Shown one piece after another: positions 28,722 to 37,169 of a DNA stretch of 64,000 nt (within the stretch, counting starts at the first letter, position 1; every line of letters begins with the position of its first letter). Origin of the DNA: Terriglobia bacterium (GTDB lineage Bacteria; Acidobacteriota; Terriglobia; Versatilivoradales; Versatilivoraceae). The DNA lies in contig JAKUNG010000011.1 in assembly GCA_022452285.1 (NCBI GenBank), positions 62,001 to 126,000 of the forward strand. Reading direction: 5' to 3'. The position numbers and the translations under genes were made by a program. The notes beneath the pieces were generated by a model. That model saw only the letters and a list, made by a program, of their open reading frames with translations, ran no database searches and had not been told where the DNA came from.

Positions 28722-29225
28722 TTAACTAAATTCGTTTAAACAATTTTTTAAATACTTAACAAAAATGAACATTTAACCTACCGCGCTTATCCAATTGATC
28801 GAGAAGTAGACTTTATATAGGTAGAAATGCCTATTAGCAAAAATTCGACCGTATTAAAACCCACATTTGTGGAATAATACCATAGTTATGAACGGATAAT
28901 CTCTTGTGAAAACCCTAAGTGTTAAAATAAATTATACTTATTTTTTTCAGGGGCTGAAACTTTTCAACTGGTTCCTATTTTAAGGGGATTTAGCAACCAA
29001 AGGGCTGCTTGCCTCCTAATGAATTCTGATGTTACGTTAAGTGGTTTTTGGAAACATCTATTAACAACACCAACTGAAAAATATATGTAGAATCCATTAG
29101 AGATTTTGAAGCTTAATGGTCTTTTAAAATTCAGATTCATTATTGAAGAAATGAAAAGGCTGTCTTTATTAAAAACACTACTGTTATGATTTCTACTTTA
29201 AAATAATATAAAGGAATGAAAAATA
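28722..29225. other. 504-base intergenic region, divergent genes
   Basis: The longest gap in the window, between the minus-strand transport unit and hisS. No gene, tRNA or known RNA is recognised. A T-box, which might be expected before hisS, was looked for and its conserved AGGGTGGAACCGCG element is absent. A hairpin at 28817-28834 has a seven-pair stem (ATAGGTA/TGCCTAT, one G-T pair) capped by GAAA, a GNRA tetraloop. A small CCAC/GTGG hairpin follows at 28861-28872. A -10-like TATGAT lies at 29185-29190. Confidence 0.5.
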
Positions 29226-30485
29226 GTGATTCGTGCTATCAAAGGAACTCGTGATATTCTGCCACCAGAATCAGAAATATGGAATCAAGTTGAGAATCTC
29301 GCTAGGGAGATTTTACTACTCTATGGATTTTCGGAAATTCGAACACCAATTTTTGAGAATACAGAATTGTTTTCTAGAGGTGTTGGCAAAGATACCGATA
29401 TTGTTTCGAAAGAAATGTATAGCTTTTTAGACCGAAATAATCGCTCAATCACCCTTCGTCCTGAAGGTACAGCCTCAGTAGTTCGATCTTATCTTGAACA
29501 TCAACTGTATAACGATCCCCAAATCCTAAAACTATACTATCTTGGACCTATGTTTCGCAGAGAACGCCCACAAAAAGGCCGTTCTCGACAATTTCATCAG
29601 TTAGGTGTTGAAGTCCTCGGCTCAGACCATCCAGCAATCGAAGCTGAGGTCATTGAGATGTTACAGCTTTTTCTAAACCGTGTTGGTATCACTAATACTG
29701 AGTTACTTTTAAACTCAATTGGTTGTTCCCATTGTAGACCCAACTATCTTAAGATATTGAAAATTAAACTCATCAACACACAAGCTAACTTGTGTGTTGA
29801 TTGTCAAAGGCGAGCACTAACTAATCCGTTACGGGTTCTTGACTGTAAGATAGAATCTTGCCAGTTGATCATTAAATCATTGCCCTCCATCCTAGATTTT
29901 TTAGACCAACCTTGTCAAAAACACTTCGAACAATTTTTACAATATCTTAAAGATAGACATATTAAGTACAAGGTTGCTCCCCTACTTGTCCGGGGCCTCG
30001 ACTACTATACCCAAACTACTTTTGAGATCACGAGTACATCACTGGGCGCTCAGAATACTCTAGTTGGAGGGGGACGATATGATGGATTAGCTGAGCTTCT
30101 TGGGGGACAGTCTACTCAGGGTTTTGGATTTGCTCTTGGAATAGAAAGAATAATTCTACTGCTTCAGGAAAAATTTGCTTCTTTGACTCCAAAAACTCCG
30201 ACTATCTTTTTAGCGCCTCTTGGTGAAAAAGGATTTAAAAAAGCAACTCTTGTAGCACAAAACCTTAGGAATCAAGGACTACGATGTTTACTAGATTTCA
30301 CGCCACGTAGTTTGAAAAGTGCCATGCGTCTAGCAAATAAGCTAAAGACCCAATATTTATTAATCGTAGGTAGTGAAGAGTTGGAATCTGGGAAATACCC
30401 TTTAAAACGAATGCACGATGGAACACAAATATTAGTGGAGGAAAAAGAAATTTTTTACAAAATAGAAAATGGATTGGAAAACTAA
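29226..30485 (+). CDS. hisS: histidine--tRNA ligase
   Basis: Charges tRNA-His, in the cytoplasm. The 419-residue class II synthetase has the family length. It begins MIRAIKGTRDILPPE, carries motif 2 in YYLGPMFRRERPQKGR, the histidine motifs LVRGLDYYTQTTFE and GGGRYDGLAE, and motif 3 near GFALGIERI, followed by the anticodon-binding domain. The start is GTG 29226, with AAGG 11 bases upstream. It is followed after 24 bases by aspS, a common pairing. Confidence 0.97.
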   Translation: MIRAIKGTRDILPPESEIWNQVENLAREILLLYGFSEIRTPIFENTELFSRGVGKDTDIVSKEMYSFLDRNNRSITLRPEGTASVVRSYLEHQLYNDPQILKLYYLGPMFRRERPQKGRSRQFHQLGVEVLGSDHPAIEAEVIEMLQLFLNRVGITNTELLLNSIGCSHCRPNYLKILKIKLINTQANLCVDCQRRALTNPLRVLDCKIESCQLIIKSLPSILDFLDQPCQKHFEQFLQYLKDRHIKYKVAPLLVRGLDYYTQTTFEITSTSLGAQNTLVGGGRYDGLAELLGGQSTQGFGFALGIERIILLLQEKFASLTPKTPTIFLAPLGEKGFKKATLVAQNLRNQGLRCLLDFTPRSLKSAMRLANKLKTQYLLIVGSEELESGKYPLKRMHDGTQILVEEKEIFYKIENGLEN

Positions 30486-30509
30486 TTTAGTATAGATAGG
30501 AGATTAACT

Positions 30510-32291
30510 TTGGAATTGGATTCTTTAGAAAATTTTGAACGAACACATGATTGTGGACAACTCCAGTTGACAGATACTGGTAAGGAAATTGTCATAATGG
30601 GATGGGTAGCTAGAAGACGAGATCTGGGACATCTTATTTTTATAGATCTACGTGATCGTGGAGGAATTACCCAAGTTCTTTTTAATCCAGAACAATCCTT
30701 GGAAGTACACCAAAAAGCTAAGCAGTTGCGCTCAGAGTACGTTATTGCTGTTCGAGGTAGGGTTTTAAAACGTCAAGCTGAAACAGTAAATCCATCGATT
30801 TCTACTGGGGAAATTGAAATATTGGCATCATCACTACTAATATTAAATGATTCTGAAACTCCTCCCTTTCCCATTGAAGATGATACTGCAATTTCTGATG
30901 ACTTACGCCTCAAGTTCCGTTATCTCGATCTTCGCCGTTCAAAACTTCATCGAAATTTTAAGCTAAGACATAAAATCACCATGGCAATTAGAAATTTCCT
31001 TGATAAACAAAAATTTTATGAAATCGAAACTCCTTTTTTAACAAAATCAACTCCTGAAGGTGCACGGGATTTTTTAGTTCCTTCACGCCTTCATTCAGGG
31101 AGTTTCTATGCACTCCCCCAATCTCCACAACTCTTCAAACAACTACTAATGGTAGCAGGAATGGACCGTTATTTTCAGATAGTTCGTTGCTTCAGAGATG
31201 AGGATTTACGTGCCGACAGACAACCCGAATTCACTCAAATTGATATTGAAATGTCATTCGTTCAACCTGAAAAGATTTTTAAAATTGTTGAGCCATTAAT
31301 GACTGAGATTTTTGCGGTGACTGGAGTAAAAATCAAAACTCCATTCCCCTGTCTTTCCTATGAGGAAGCTTTAGACCGTTATGGAACCGATAAACCAGAT
31401 ACTCGATTTGGTTTAGAATTAATTGATTTTAGCTCTACTCTTTCTGGAACGGATTTTCCACCTTTTCAAAACACTCTCAAAGAGGGTGGTCTAATTAAAG
31501 GTCTACGTGTCCCAGGTTGCGCTATTTATTCGCGAAAACAGATTGACGAGTTGACTGCAACAGCTAAGGTTTTTGGTGCAGAGACATTAGCTTATATAAA
31601 AGTGGTAGATTCTGAAATTCAATCACCTCTATTAAAAAAGCTAGGTGAAAACTATTGTCGTAATATTGTTGTCAAAGCCGAGGCAAAACATGGTGATTTA
31701 ATCTTATTGGTATCTGGCAGTAAAGAAATAGTTTCTGATTCTCTTAGTGCTGTCCGATTACATTTAGGAAAAAAAGAAAAACTCCAAGACCCCAAGGCAA
31801 CAAATTTCTTGTGGATAACGAAATTCCCTATGTTTCAGTTTGACTCTCATGAAAAACGATTCGTAGCTTGTCATCATCCTTTTACTTCACCCGTTGAAGA
31901 AGATATAGATAAGATCAATTCGAATCCAACTGTTGTTCGAGCTAAGGCTTATGATTTAGTTTTAAATGGTGTCGAAATTGGAGGAGGATCTATTCGTATT
32001 CATCGTCAGGATATACAATCTAGGGTGTTCAAAGCACTATCTATAAATAAGGAAGAAGCTTTAAGCCGATTTGGATTTTTTTTAAAAGCATTGCAGTACG
32101 GCGTCCCTCCCCATGGAGGAATAGCCTTAGGTTTGGACCGAATTGTAATGTTATTAACAGGAGAAGATTCTATTCGTGATGTAATTGCTTTTCCAAAAAC
32201 TGCTAGAGCATTTGATATGATGGCCGATTGTCCTACCCCAGTCGAACAAAGACAACTGGATGATTTAGAAATTCAAGTACAAAACAAATAG
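30510..32291 (+). CDS. aspS: aspartate--tRNA ligase (bacterial type)
   Basis: Charges tRNA-Asp. The 593-residue protein is the bacterial form with an inserted GAD domain between motifs 2 and 3. Motif 2 [18 protein letters not shown] and motif 3 [13 protein letters not shown] are present, with HHPFT in between. In the anticodon-binding domain the RRRDLG segment has Leu where the non-discriminating Pseudomonas enzyme has His, which suggests a tRNA-Asp-specific enzyme (inference). The start is TTG 30510, after TAGGAGA. It is cotranscribed with hisS and possibly mutL. Confidence 0.97.
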   Translation: MELDSLENFERTHDCGQLQLTDTGKEIVIMGWVARRRDLGHLIFIDLRDRGGITQVLFNPEQSLEVHQKAKQLRSEYVIAVRGRVLKRQAETVNPSISTGEIEILASSLLILNDSETPPFPIEDDTAISDDLRLKFRYLDLRRSKLHRNFKLRHKITMAIRNFLDKQKFYEIETPFLTKSTPEGARDFLVPSRLHSGSFYALPQSPQLFKQLLMVAGMDRYFQIVRCFRDEDLRADRQPEFTQIDIEMSFVQPEKIFKIVEPLMTEIFAVTGVKIKTPFPCLSYEEALDRYGTDKPDTRFGLELIDFSSTLSGTDFPPFQNTLKEGGLIKGLRVPGCAIYSRKQIDELTATAKVFGAETLAYIKVVDSEIQSPLLKKLGENYCRNIVVKAEAKHGDLILLVSGSKEIVSDSLSAVRLHLGKKEKLQDPKATNFLWITKFPMFQFDSHEKRFVACHHPFTSPVEEDIDKINSNPTVVRAKAYDLVLNGVEIGGGSIRIHRQDIQSRVFKALSINKEEALSRFGFFLKALQYGVPPHGGIALGLDRIVMLLTGEDSIRDVIAFPKTARAFDMMADCPTPVEQRQLDDLEIQVQNK

Positions 32292-32370
32292 AATAACTAG
32301 CTAAGCAAAAGAGATATCTCCCTGTTAAACCAAGAATAGCTATTAAAAAAGTTTTATCTATCTAGGCCTT

Positions 32371-32401
32371 GAGGGTTTGCTTGTTGATTCATTAAACCCT
32401 C
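32371..32401 (+). promoter_or_regulatory. hairpin directly upstream of mutL
   Basis: A perfect 8-base inverted repeat, GAGGGTTT (32371-32378) with AAACCCTC (32394-32401), around a 15-base loop. Its 3' arm ends 12 bases before the mutL ATG, so the hairpin abuts the ribosome binding region. It lacks a T-run after the stem and so is not a typical intrinsic terminator for aspS. Confidence 0.5.
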
Positions 32402-32413
32402 TCCAAAGAGAAA

Positions 32414-34300
32414 ATGTCTAAAGTTCGCTTATTACCAGAATCATTAGCTAATAAAATTGCTGCCGGTGAGGTTGTTGAACGTCCTGCTTCAGTGGTAAAA
32501 GAATTAATTGAAAACTCACTAGATGCTAAAGCTCAAAACCTAAGAGTAATTGTTAGAGCAGGTGGTAAGCAACTTATCCAAGTCTTAGATGATGGAGAAG
32601 GCCTAAGTCCTGATGATGCCCTATTAGCTTTTGAGCGGCATGCCACCAGCAAAATTATTAAGGCAGAAGATTTAACTGAGATTACAACCCTAGGTTTTCG
32701 AGGGGAGGCTTTACCCAGTATAGCCGGTGTTTCTCGACTAACTATGGAGACACGAACCCAAGACCAGCCACTTGGAACCTCTTTAGAAATCGCTGGTACT
32801 CGTATTCTCGGAGTAAAAGAAATTGCTCGACCACAAGGCACCAGTGTTTTAGTTCGAGATCTCTTCTTCAATGTACCTGCTCGTAAAAAATTTCTAAGAG
32901 CAGATAGTACTGAACTTAGTCATATTGTTAACATTCTCACACAGTATGCTTTAGCATACCCAGAAAATAATATTGCCCTAACTAGTTCCGGTAGAGAACT
33001 TTTTAATTTTCAATCGGTTGTCCAATTGAAAGAACGACTTTTTCAAGTTTTTGGTTCTGACTTATTAAAACAATTAGTTGAATTGAAAGCAGAACTGCCT
33101 CTATTCCCCAATCAAACTCAAAATAAAGAAGGATTTGTTCAAGAACACATTCATCTTCATGCGTTCGTTTCTTCTCCTGATGTTCACAAATTAAATCGCA
33201 ATTCTCTTTATTTTTTTGTAAATCAAAGAATGGTTCGAGATAAGATGCTTATTCATGCTCTTCTTGAAGCATATCGACGTATTCTCCCTTCAGGAGCTTT
33301 TCCCGTTGCTTTACTTTTTATAGAAATACCCTACAGCGAAGTCGATGTAAATGTTCATCCTTCAAAAACTGAAGTTCGTTTTCGAAAACAGTCCTTGATT
33401 CATGATTTTTTACAGGAATCAATACGCAAAGCACTTATGAATGCTCGTTTTCAAACCCCTTTTTCTGTTCAACCTGAAAAATTGAAAGTTAATCCGAGGA
33501 TTCCTCAATCTCAACCCCCTCATAAAGTCTCTAATAATTTTCAAAAAGGATTGCCAGAGTTACCTTTATCCTCAGATTCAGTTAAGGCAACTCCATTGGA
33601 AAATCGTCTTACTTCTCAATCTCCTGATACACCCATTTCCTCACCCCTCTGTGCAACATCTGGACTTATTCCAAGAGAAGAACAACAAACATGGGATGTA
33701 AACGACATTAAAATGTCTAATAGTAGAGATATTCAACCACTTGGACAGATAGAAGAAAGCTTCATTGTAGCCAGTGAAAAAGGGTCTCTACTCATTATTG
33801 ATCAACATGTAGCTCACGAGAGAATTTTATATGAAAAGATTCTAAGTGAACGTCAAAATGGTAAAATTGAGACCCAAGGTCTTTTATTACCACTGATTGT
33901 AGAACTTACTCCGCAACAACAAATTATTTTAGATAATATCTCAAAAGAATTAAATTCTTGTGGATTTGAAGTAGAACCTTTTGGCCATCGAACTTTAGCC
34001 ATTAAATCCGTTCCAGCTGATCTCACTACAGCAGATCTGAAAAAGCTTTTAGGGGAGCTATTAGATGGATTAGACAAAGAAACCCAAAAAGTTAGTTTAG
34101 AGCGTATAAAAGAAAAAATAGCTGCCTCGATTGCTTGCCACGCAGCAATTAAGATTAATACCCATTTAGAATACTCCAAGATGACTTGGCTGATTGATGA
34201 ATTACTTAAAACAAAATATCCAACAACTTGCCCACACGGACGACCAATTATCCTCCGATATAATAAGACCGAGATCTTAAAAGCGTTCAAACGAATCTAA
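32414..34300 (+). CDS. mutL: DNA mismatch repair protein MutL
   Basis: MutL links mismatch recognition by MutS to strand removal. The 628-residue protein has a GHKL ATPase domain with ENSLDAKAQ, DDGEGL, ATSKI and GFRGEALPSIAGVS motifs (residues about 30-115). A poorly conserved Pro/Ser-rich linker runs from about 345 to 430. The C-terminal domain carries DQHVAHERILYE (Asp463), matching the endonuclease motif DQHA(x2)E(x4)E with Val for Ala, plus ACHAAIK and CPHGRP. It is thus the endonuclease type, used where MutH and Dam-directed repair are absent. The start is ATG with only a weak AGAGA upstream. Confidence 0.97.
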   Translation: MSKVRLLPESLANKIAAGEVVERPASVVKELIENSLDAKAQNLRVIVRAGGKQLIQVLDDGEGLSPDDALLAFERHATSKIIKAEDLTEITTLGFRGEALPSIAGVSRLTMETRTQDQPLGTSLEIAGTRILGVKEIARPQGTSVLVRDLFFNVPARKKFLRADSTELSHIVNILTQYALAYPENNIALTSSGRELFNFQSVVQLKERLFQVFGSDLLKQLVELKAELPLFPNQTQNKEGFVQEHIHLHAFVSSPDVHKLNRNSLYFFVNQRMVRDKMLIHALLEAYRRILPSGAFPVALLFIEIPYSEVDVNVHPSKTEVRFRKQSLIHDFLQESIRKALMNARFQTPFSVQPEKLKVNPRIPQSQPPHKVSNNFQKGLPELPLSSDSVKATPLENRLTSQSPDTPISSPLCATSGLIPREEQQTWDVNDIKMSNSRDIQPLGQIEESFIVASEKGSLLIIDQHVAHERILYEKILSERQNGKIETQGLLLPLIVELTPQQQIILDNISKELNSCGFEVEPFGHRTLAIKSVPADLTTADLKKLLGELLDGLDKETQKVSLERIKEKIAASIACHAAIKINTHLEYSKMTWLIDELLKTKYPTTCPHGRPIILRYNKTEILKAFKRI

Positions 34301-34390
34301 GCAATATATTTATTTTCCTATTCTGTTCAGTTTCATTTGTTAAATGTTGCTGTGTTATTTATTCAAAGAGTACTAAATCTAGGTAAATAA

Positions 34391-34490
34391 GCATCATCAA
34401 GAATAAATAATTTGGGATCTGAACCAAAAATTGATGATGCAGTCTAGGCTCGCCTCGTTCGACAGAATTCCGAAGTTCTGTTAAACTGCT
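34391..34490 (+). promoter_or_regulatory. structured intergenic element upstream of pyrD
   Basis: A perfect 10-base inverted repeat, GCATCATCAA (34391-34400) with TTGATGATGC (34431-34440), encloses a nested stem TTTGG (34411-34415)/CCAAA (34424-34428). Right after it a second structure follows. GCAGT (34439-34443) can pair with ACTGC (34485-34489) around an inner eight-pair hairpin at 34462-34481 (ACAGAATT/AGTTCTGT region, CCGA loop, one G-T pair). The two structures share bases at 34439-34440, so they might be alternative folds. It lies 60 bases before the pyrD start. No T-run follows, so it is not an obvious terminator of mutL. It could be an RNA leader, an operator, or a small palindromic repeat. 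Confidence 0.5.
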
Positions 34491-34549
34491 GTAGATTGTC
34501 AAACAGTTACAATAACTCCTCCTAAAATGGTTTAATAGCCTGAAAATCT

Positions 34550-35464
34550 ATGGTTGATCTTACCACTGAATTTGCGGGCATCATTCTTAAGAATCCAGTA
34601 ATCACAGCTAGTGGTACATTTGGTTATGGAGAAGAATTTGGTCAGCTAATCGACCTAAACCTTCTTGGAGGAATTGTTGTAAAGGGCCTGTCGATTGAAC
34701 CAATGCTAGGGACACAAGTTCCCCGACTTCACGAAACCTCTTCAGGCATGCTAAATGCGATTGGTTTACAAAATATTGGAGTTCGTAACTTTATATCCCA
34801 TAAACTACCCTACCTAAGAGGGTATCAAACAAAAATTTTTGCAAATATTTTTGGTTATACTTCTGAGGACTATTTACAAGTTGTAAATATATTAAATGAA
34901 GAGGAAGGAATTGCTGGATATGAGGTTAATATTTCATGTCCTAATGTAAAGAAAAATGGTCAGCTTTATGGGGAAGATCCTTCGGCTACATATGACTTAA
35001 TCAAAGTCATCAAACAGAAATCAAAATGCCCAGTAATTGTCAAACTCTCACCAAATGTAACAGATATAACCGTCTTGGCTAAAGCAGCACAGGATGGAGG
35101 AGCTGATGCTCTATCTTTAATTAATACGGTTGTTGGTTTATCAGTAGACGTTGAAACATTTAAACCACGATTGGGAAACATAACAGGAGGTCTGTCTGGA
35201 CCAGCAATTAAGCCAATTGCTCTTAGAATGACTCATCAAGTGGTACAGACCGTTGATCTTCCAGTGATTGCCATTGGAGGTATTCAAACGGCAAATGATG
35301 CTATAGAATTCCTGTTACTGGGTGCAAAAGCAGTTCAAATTGGTACTGCTAACTTTTTAGATCCTCGTACTTCACTTAAAATTATCCAAGGCATCAAAAA
35401 TTATTGTAATAAAAAAGGGTTCTCTAAAATTAGTTCACTAATTGGAAATTTTAAAACTGACTAA
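34550..35464 (+). CDS. pyrD: dihydroorotate dehydrogenase, class 1B (PyrDB)
   Basis: Oxidises dihydroorotate to orotate in pyrimidine synthesis. The 304-residue FMN-binding TIM barrel matches the soluble class 1B: PVITASGTFGYG at the start, LHETSSGMLNAIGLQN, the active-site Cys in NISCPNVK, and the FMN-phosphate loop GGIQTANDA. Class 1B enzymes normally work with a PyrK iron-sulfur subunit that passes electrons to NAD. No pyrK is next to it or elsewhere in the window. No clear ribosome site precedes the ATG. It is followed by pyrF after 35 bases. Confidence 0.95.
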   Translation: MVDLTTEFAGIILKNPVITASGTFGYGEEFGQLIDLNLLGGIVVKGLSIEPMLGTQVPRLHETSSGMLNAIGLQNIGVRNFISHKLPYLRGYQTKIFANIFGYTSEDYLQVVNILNEEEGIAGYEVNISCPNVKKNGQLYGEDPSATYDLIKVIKQKSKCPVIVKLSPNVTDITVLAKAAQDGGADALSLINTVVGLSVDVETFKPRLGNITGGLSGPAIKPIALRMTHQVVQTVDLPVIAIGGIQTANDAIEFLLLGAKAVQIGTANFLDPRTSLKIIQGIKNYCNKKGFSKISSLIGNFKTD

Positions 35465-35499
35465 TTAAAATAAAGATTAATTAAACTAGGATCATAAGG

Positions 35500-36216
35500 A
35501 TGAAAGTTGAAGATCGGATCATTGTGGCGCTAGATTATGACTCAGCTGCTGAAAGCCTTAATTTAGTAAAACTCTTAAAAGGAAAAGTAGGTTTTTTTAA
35601 AGTTGGAAGTCAATTATTCTCAGCTGAAGGACCGCCTATAATCAAAAAAATTATTGAAATGGGAGAGAAAGTTTTTCTCGATCTTAAATTCCATGACATC
35701 CCAAACACAGCTGCAAAAAGTGCTCAAGTTGCTCAAAAAATGGGAGTCTCTATGTTGACAATTCATACAAGTGGAGGGTTCAGTATGATGTCAGCAGTAA
35801 TGTCCGCTTTATCATCCTCAAAGCCAAGTATAAATCGTCCATTAGTCTTAGGAGTAACGGTGTTAACAAGTTTGGGAACACCAGATTTACAAAAATTAGG
35901 AATCCAAGATACTCTTTCAAACCAGGTTGCCCGATTAGGAAGTCTTGCAATTGAGGCGGGTCTTGATGGATTGGTTGCAGCTCCAACAGAGGTATCACTA
36001 ATACGCCGTCATTTTGGATCTTCTCTATTACTGGTAACTCCGGGAATTCGGCCTTCCGGTAGTCCATTAAATGATCAGAATCGTGTTGCAACGGCAGGTG
36101 CTTCAATCGAAGCAGGGTCTGATCATTTAGTAATTGGCCGTCCAATTACAGCGAGTTCAAATCCTGTATTTGCTTTAGAAGAGCTTTTGACAACAATCAA
36201 AAACACTAATGGATAA
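35500..36216 (+). CDS. pyrF: orotidine-5'-phosphate decarboxylase
   Basis: Converts OMP to UMP, the last step of pyrimidine synthesis. The 238-residue TIM-barrel protein has the active-site motif DLKFHDIPNTAAKSA, which holds the catalytic Asp-Lys set. It also has the DGLVAAPTE segment and the phosphate-binding TPGIRPSGS loop. It is the bacterial type I enzyme in length and motif. Start is ATG, with AAGG directly before it and AGGA further upstream. It forms a two-gene unit with pyrD. Confidence 0.96.
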   Translation: MKVEDRIIVALDYDSAAESLNLVKLLKGKVGFFKVGSQLFSAEGPPIIKKIIEMGEKVFLDLKFHDIPNTAAKSAQVAQKMGVSMLTIHTSGGFSMMSAVMSALSSSKPSINRPLVLGVTVLTSLGTPDLQKLGIQDTLSNQVARLGSLAIEAGLDGLVAAPTEVSLIRRHFGSSLLLVTPGIRPSGSPLNDQNRVATAGASIEAGSDHLVIGRPITASSNPVFALEELLTTIKNTNG

Positions 36217-36268
36217 ACTAAAATTTTAATTGGTTTAGCTTCTAATTAGTATTCTATTACCTTATTTT

Positions 36269-36925
36269 TCAGGGGAGAATGATTCCAGACTGTTTATTTT
36301 CTCCTGAAGTAATGGGAGTAGCTTTAGCCACAATTTCACTAAGCTGATCAAGAAAAGCGCGACTTTTAGGCCGTGACTGGAGCTTCAGTACAGCCATTTC
36401 TAAAGTGAGTTGCAGACAATCCAACAAATTTTCAGTTTTAAGACTAGATGCCGTCAGATCTCCTTGATTTTGTTTGCCATCAAGAAAAGACTTTAGGGAA
36501 TTATATAAAGTTTTCTGAGTAAGACTTTCTGGGAGATGGTCGTAGTAAATACCACCTTCCTGAGTTTGATAGGTTTGAATAAGCCTATTTAGTACCTCCC
36601 TAACATCAATATCCACCAATTCAGGGACCTGAGCACGAGCATCTATTATTAACGACCAGAGGCCTACTAAGGTCTCAAAATTTCTAGACTGAAAACTCTG
36701 ACTCCAAAGTCTTTCTGTAAAAGATTCATTTGGTTTGTTTTTAGCTTTTTTAGCACTCTCATATTGCCTTCCTGACTGGAGATAGACACAGTCCGATGGG
36801 CAGTCAATCTCTACTTCCCTCTTAGTTCCGCAACAGACTGGACAAATTTGTGAGAGCTTGGCCGGACAAAACCGTTTGCCTCGACGTGCTTCGCATAATG
36901 GGCACTGATCACTACTGTTAGCCAT
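36269..36925 (-). CDS. conserved Cys-rich N-terminal protein of unknown function
   Basis: A 218-residue protein of unknown function. The first 46 residues hold eight cysteines (8, 11, 20, 28, 31, 32, 42, 46) in CPLC, FCPA, ICPVCCGTKR and DCPSDC. The spacing suggests two zinc sites or an iron-sulfur site. The CCGTKR-type motif recurs in uncharacterised proteins of Acidobacteriota and related groups, from memory. The rest is predicted helical and soluble. There is no signal peptide and no membrane segment. It is convergent with pyrF (52 bases apart) and divergent from the GWxTD gene. A DNA-, RNA- or protein-binding role is possible but nothing shows it. Confidence 0.75.
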   Translation of the reverse strand: MANSSDQCPLCEARRGKRFCPAKLSQICPVCCGTKREVEIDCPSDCVYLQSGRQYESAKKAKNKPNESFTERLWSQSFQSRNFETLVGLWSLIIDARAQVPELVDIDVREVLNRLIQTYQTQEGGIYYDHLPESLTQKTLYNSLKSFLDGKQNQGDLTASSLKTENLLDCLQLTLEMAVLKLQSRPKSRAFLDQLSEIVAKATPITSGENKQSGIILP

Positions 36926-37042
36926 ATAAAAATCCTACGTCTGATTTATCCTAATCATAATCTTTTCCAAAAAACGGACTTTAGTCCCTCTAATACCCTG
37001 TATTCTCTAATTATATATTAGACATTACCAACAGAAATAAAT

Positions 37043-37070
37043 TTGACAAAGGTAAAAGGTAACCTATGTT
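37043..37070 (+). promoter_or_regulatory. candidate sigma70 promoter for the GWxTD gene
   Basis: TTGACA (37043-37048, exact) and TATGTT (37065-37070, 4 of 6) with 16 bases between. It lies 100 bases before the GTG start of the GWxTD-domain gene. Confidence 0.5.
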
Positions 37071-37169
37071 ATGAACTGATACCAATTAATTTAACTAGCT
37101 TGCATTCTAGATTTAAGCTGGTAAACTTATATTTTTCTAACACATACCATAAAACATTGGAATTATCCA

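Noticed and set aside
28722-29225. T-box leader before hisS
   Set aside because: The conserved T-box sequence and antiterminator pairing were not found.
33853-34290. Minus-strand 145-residue frame inside mutL
   Set aside because: It lies wholly antisense to conserved MutL motifs and has no family signature.
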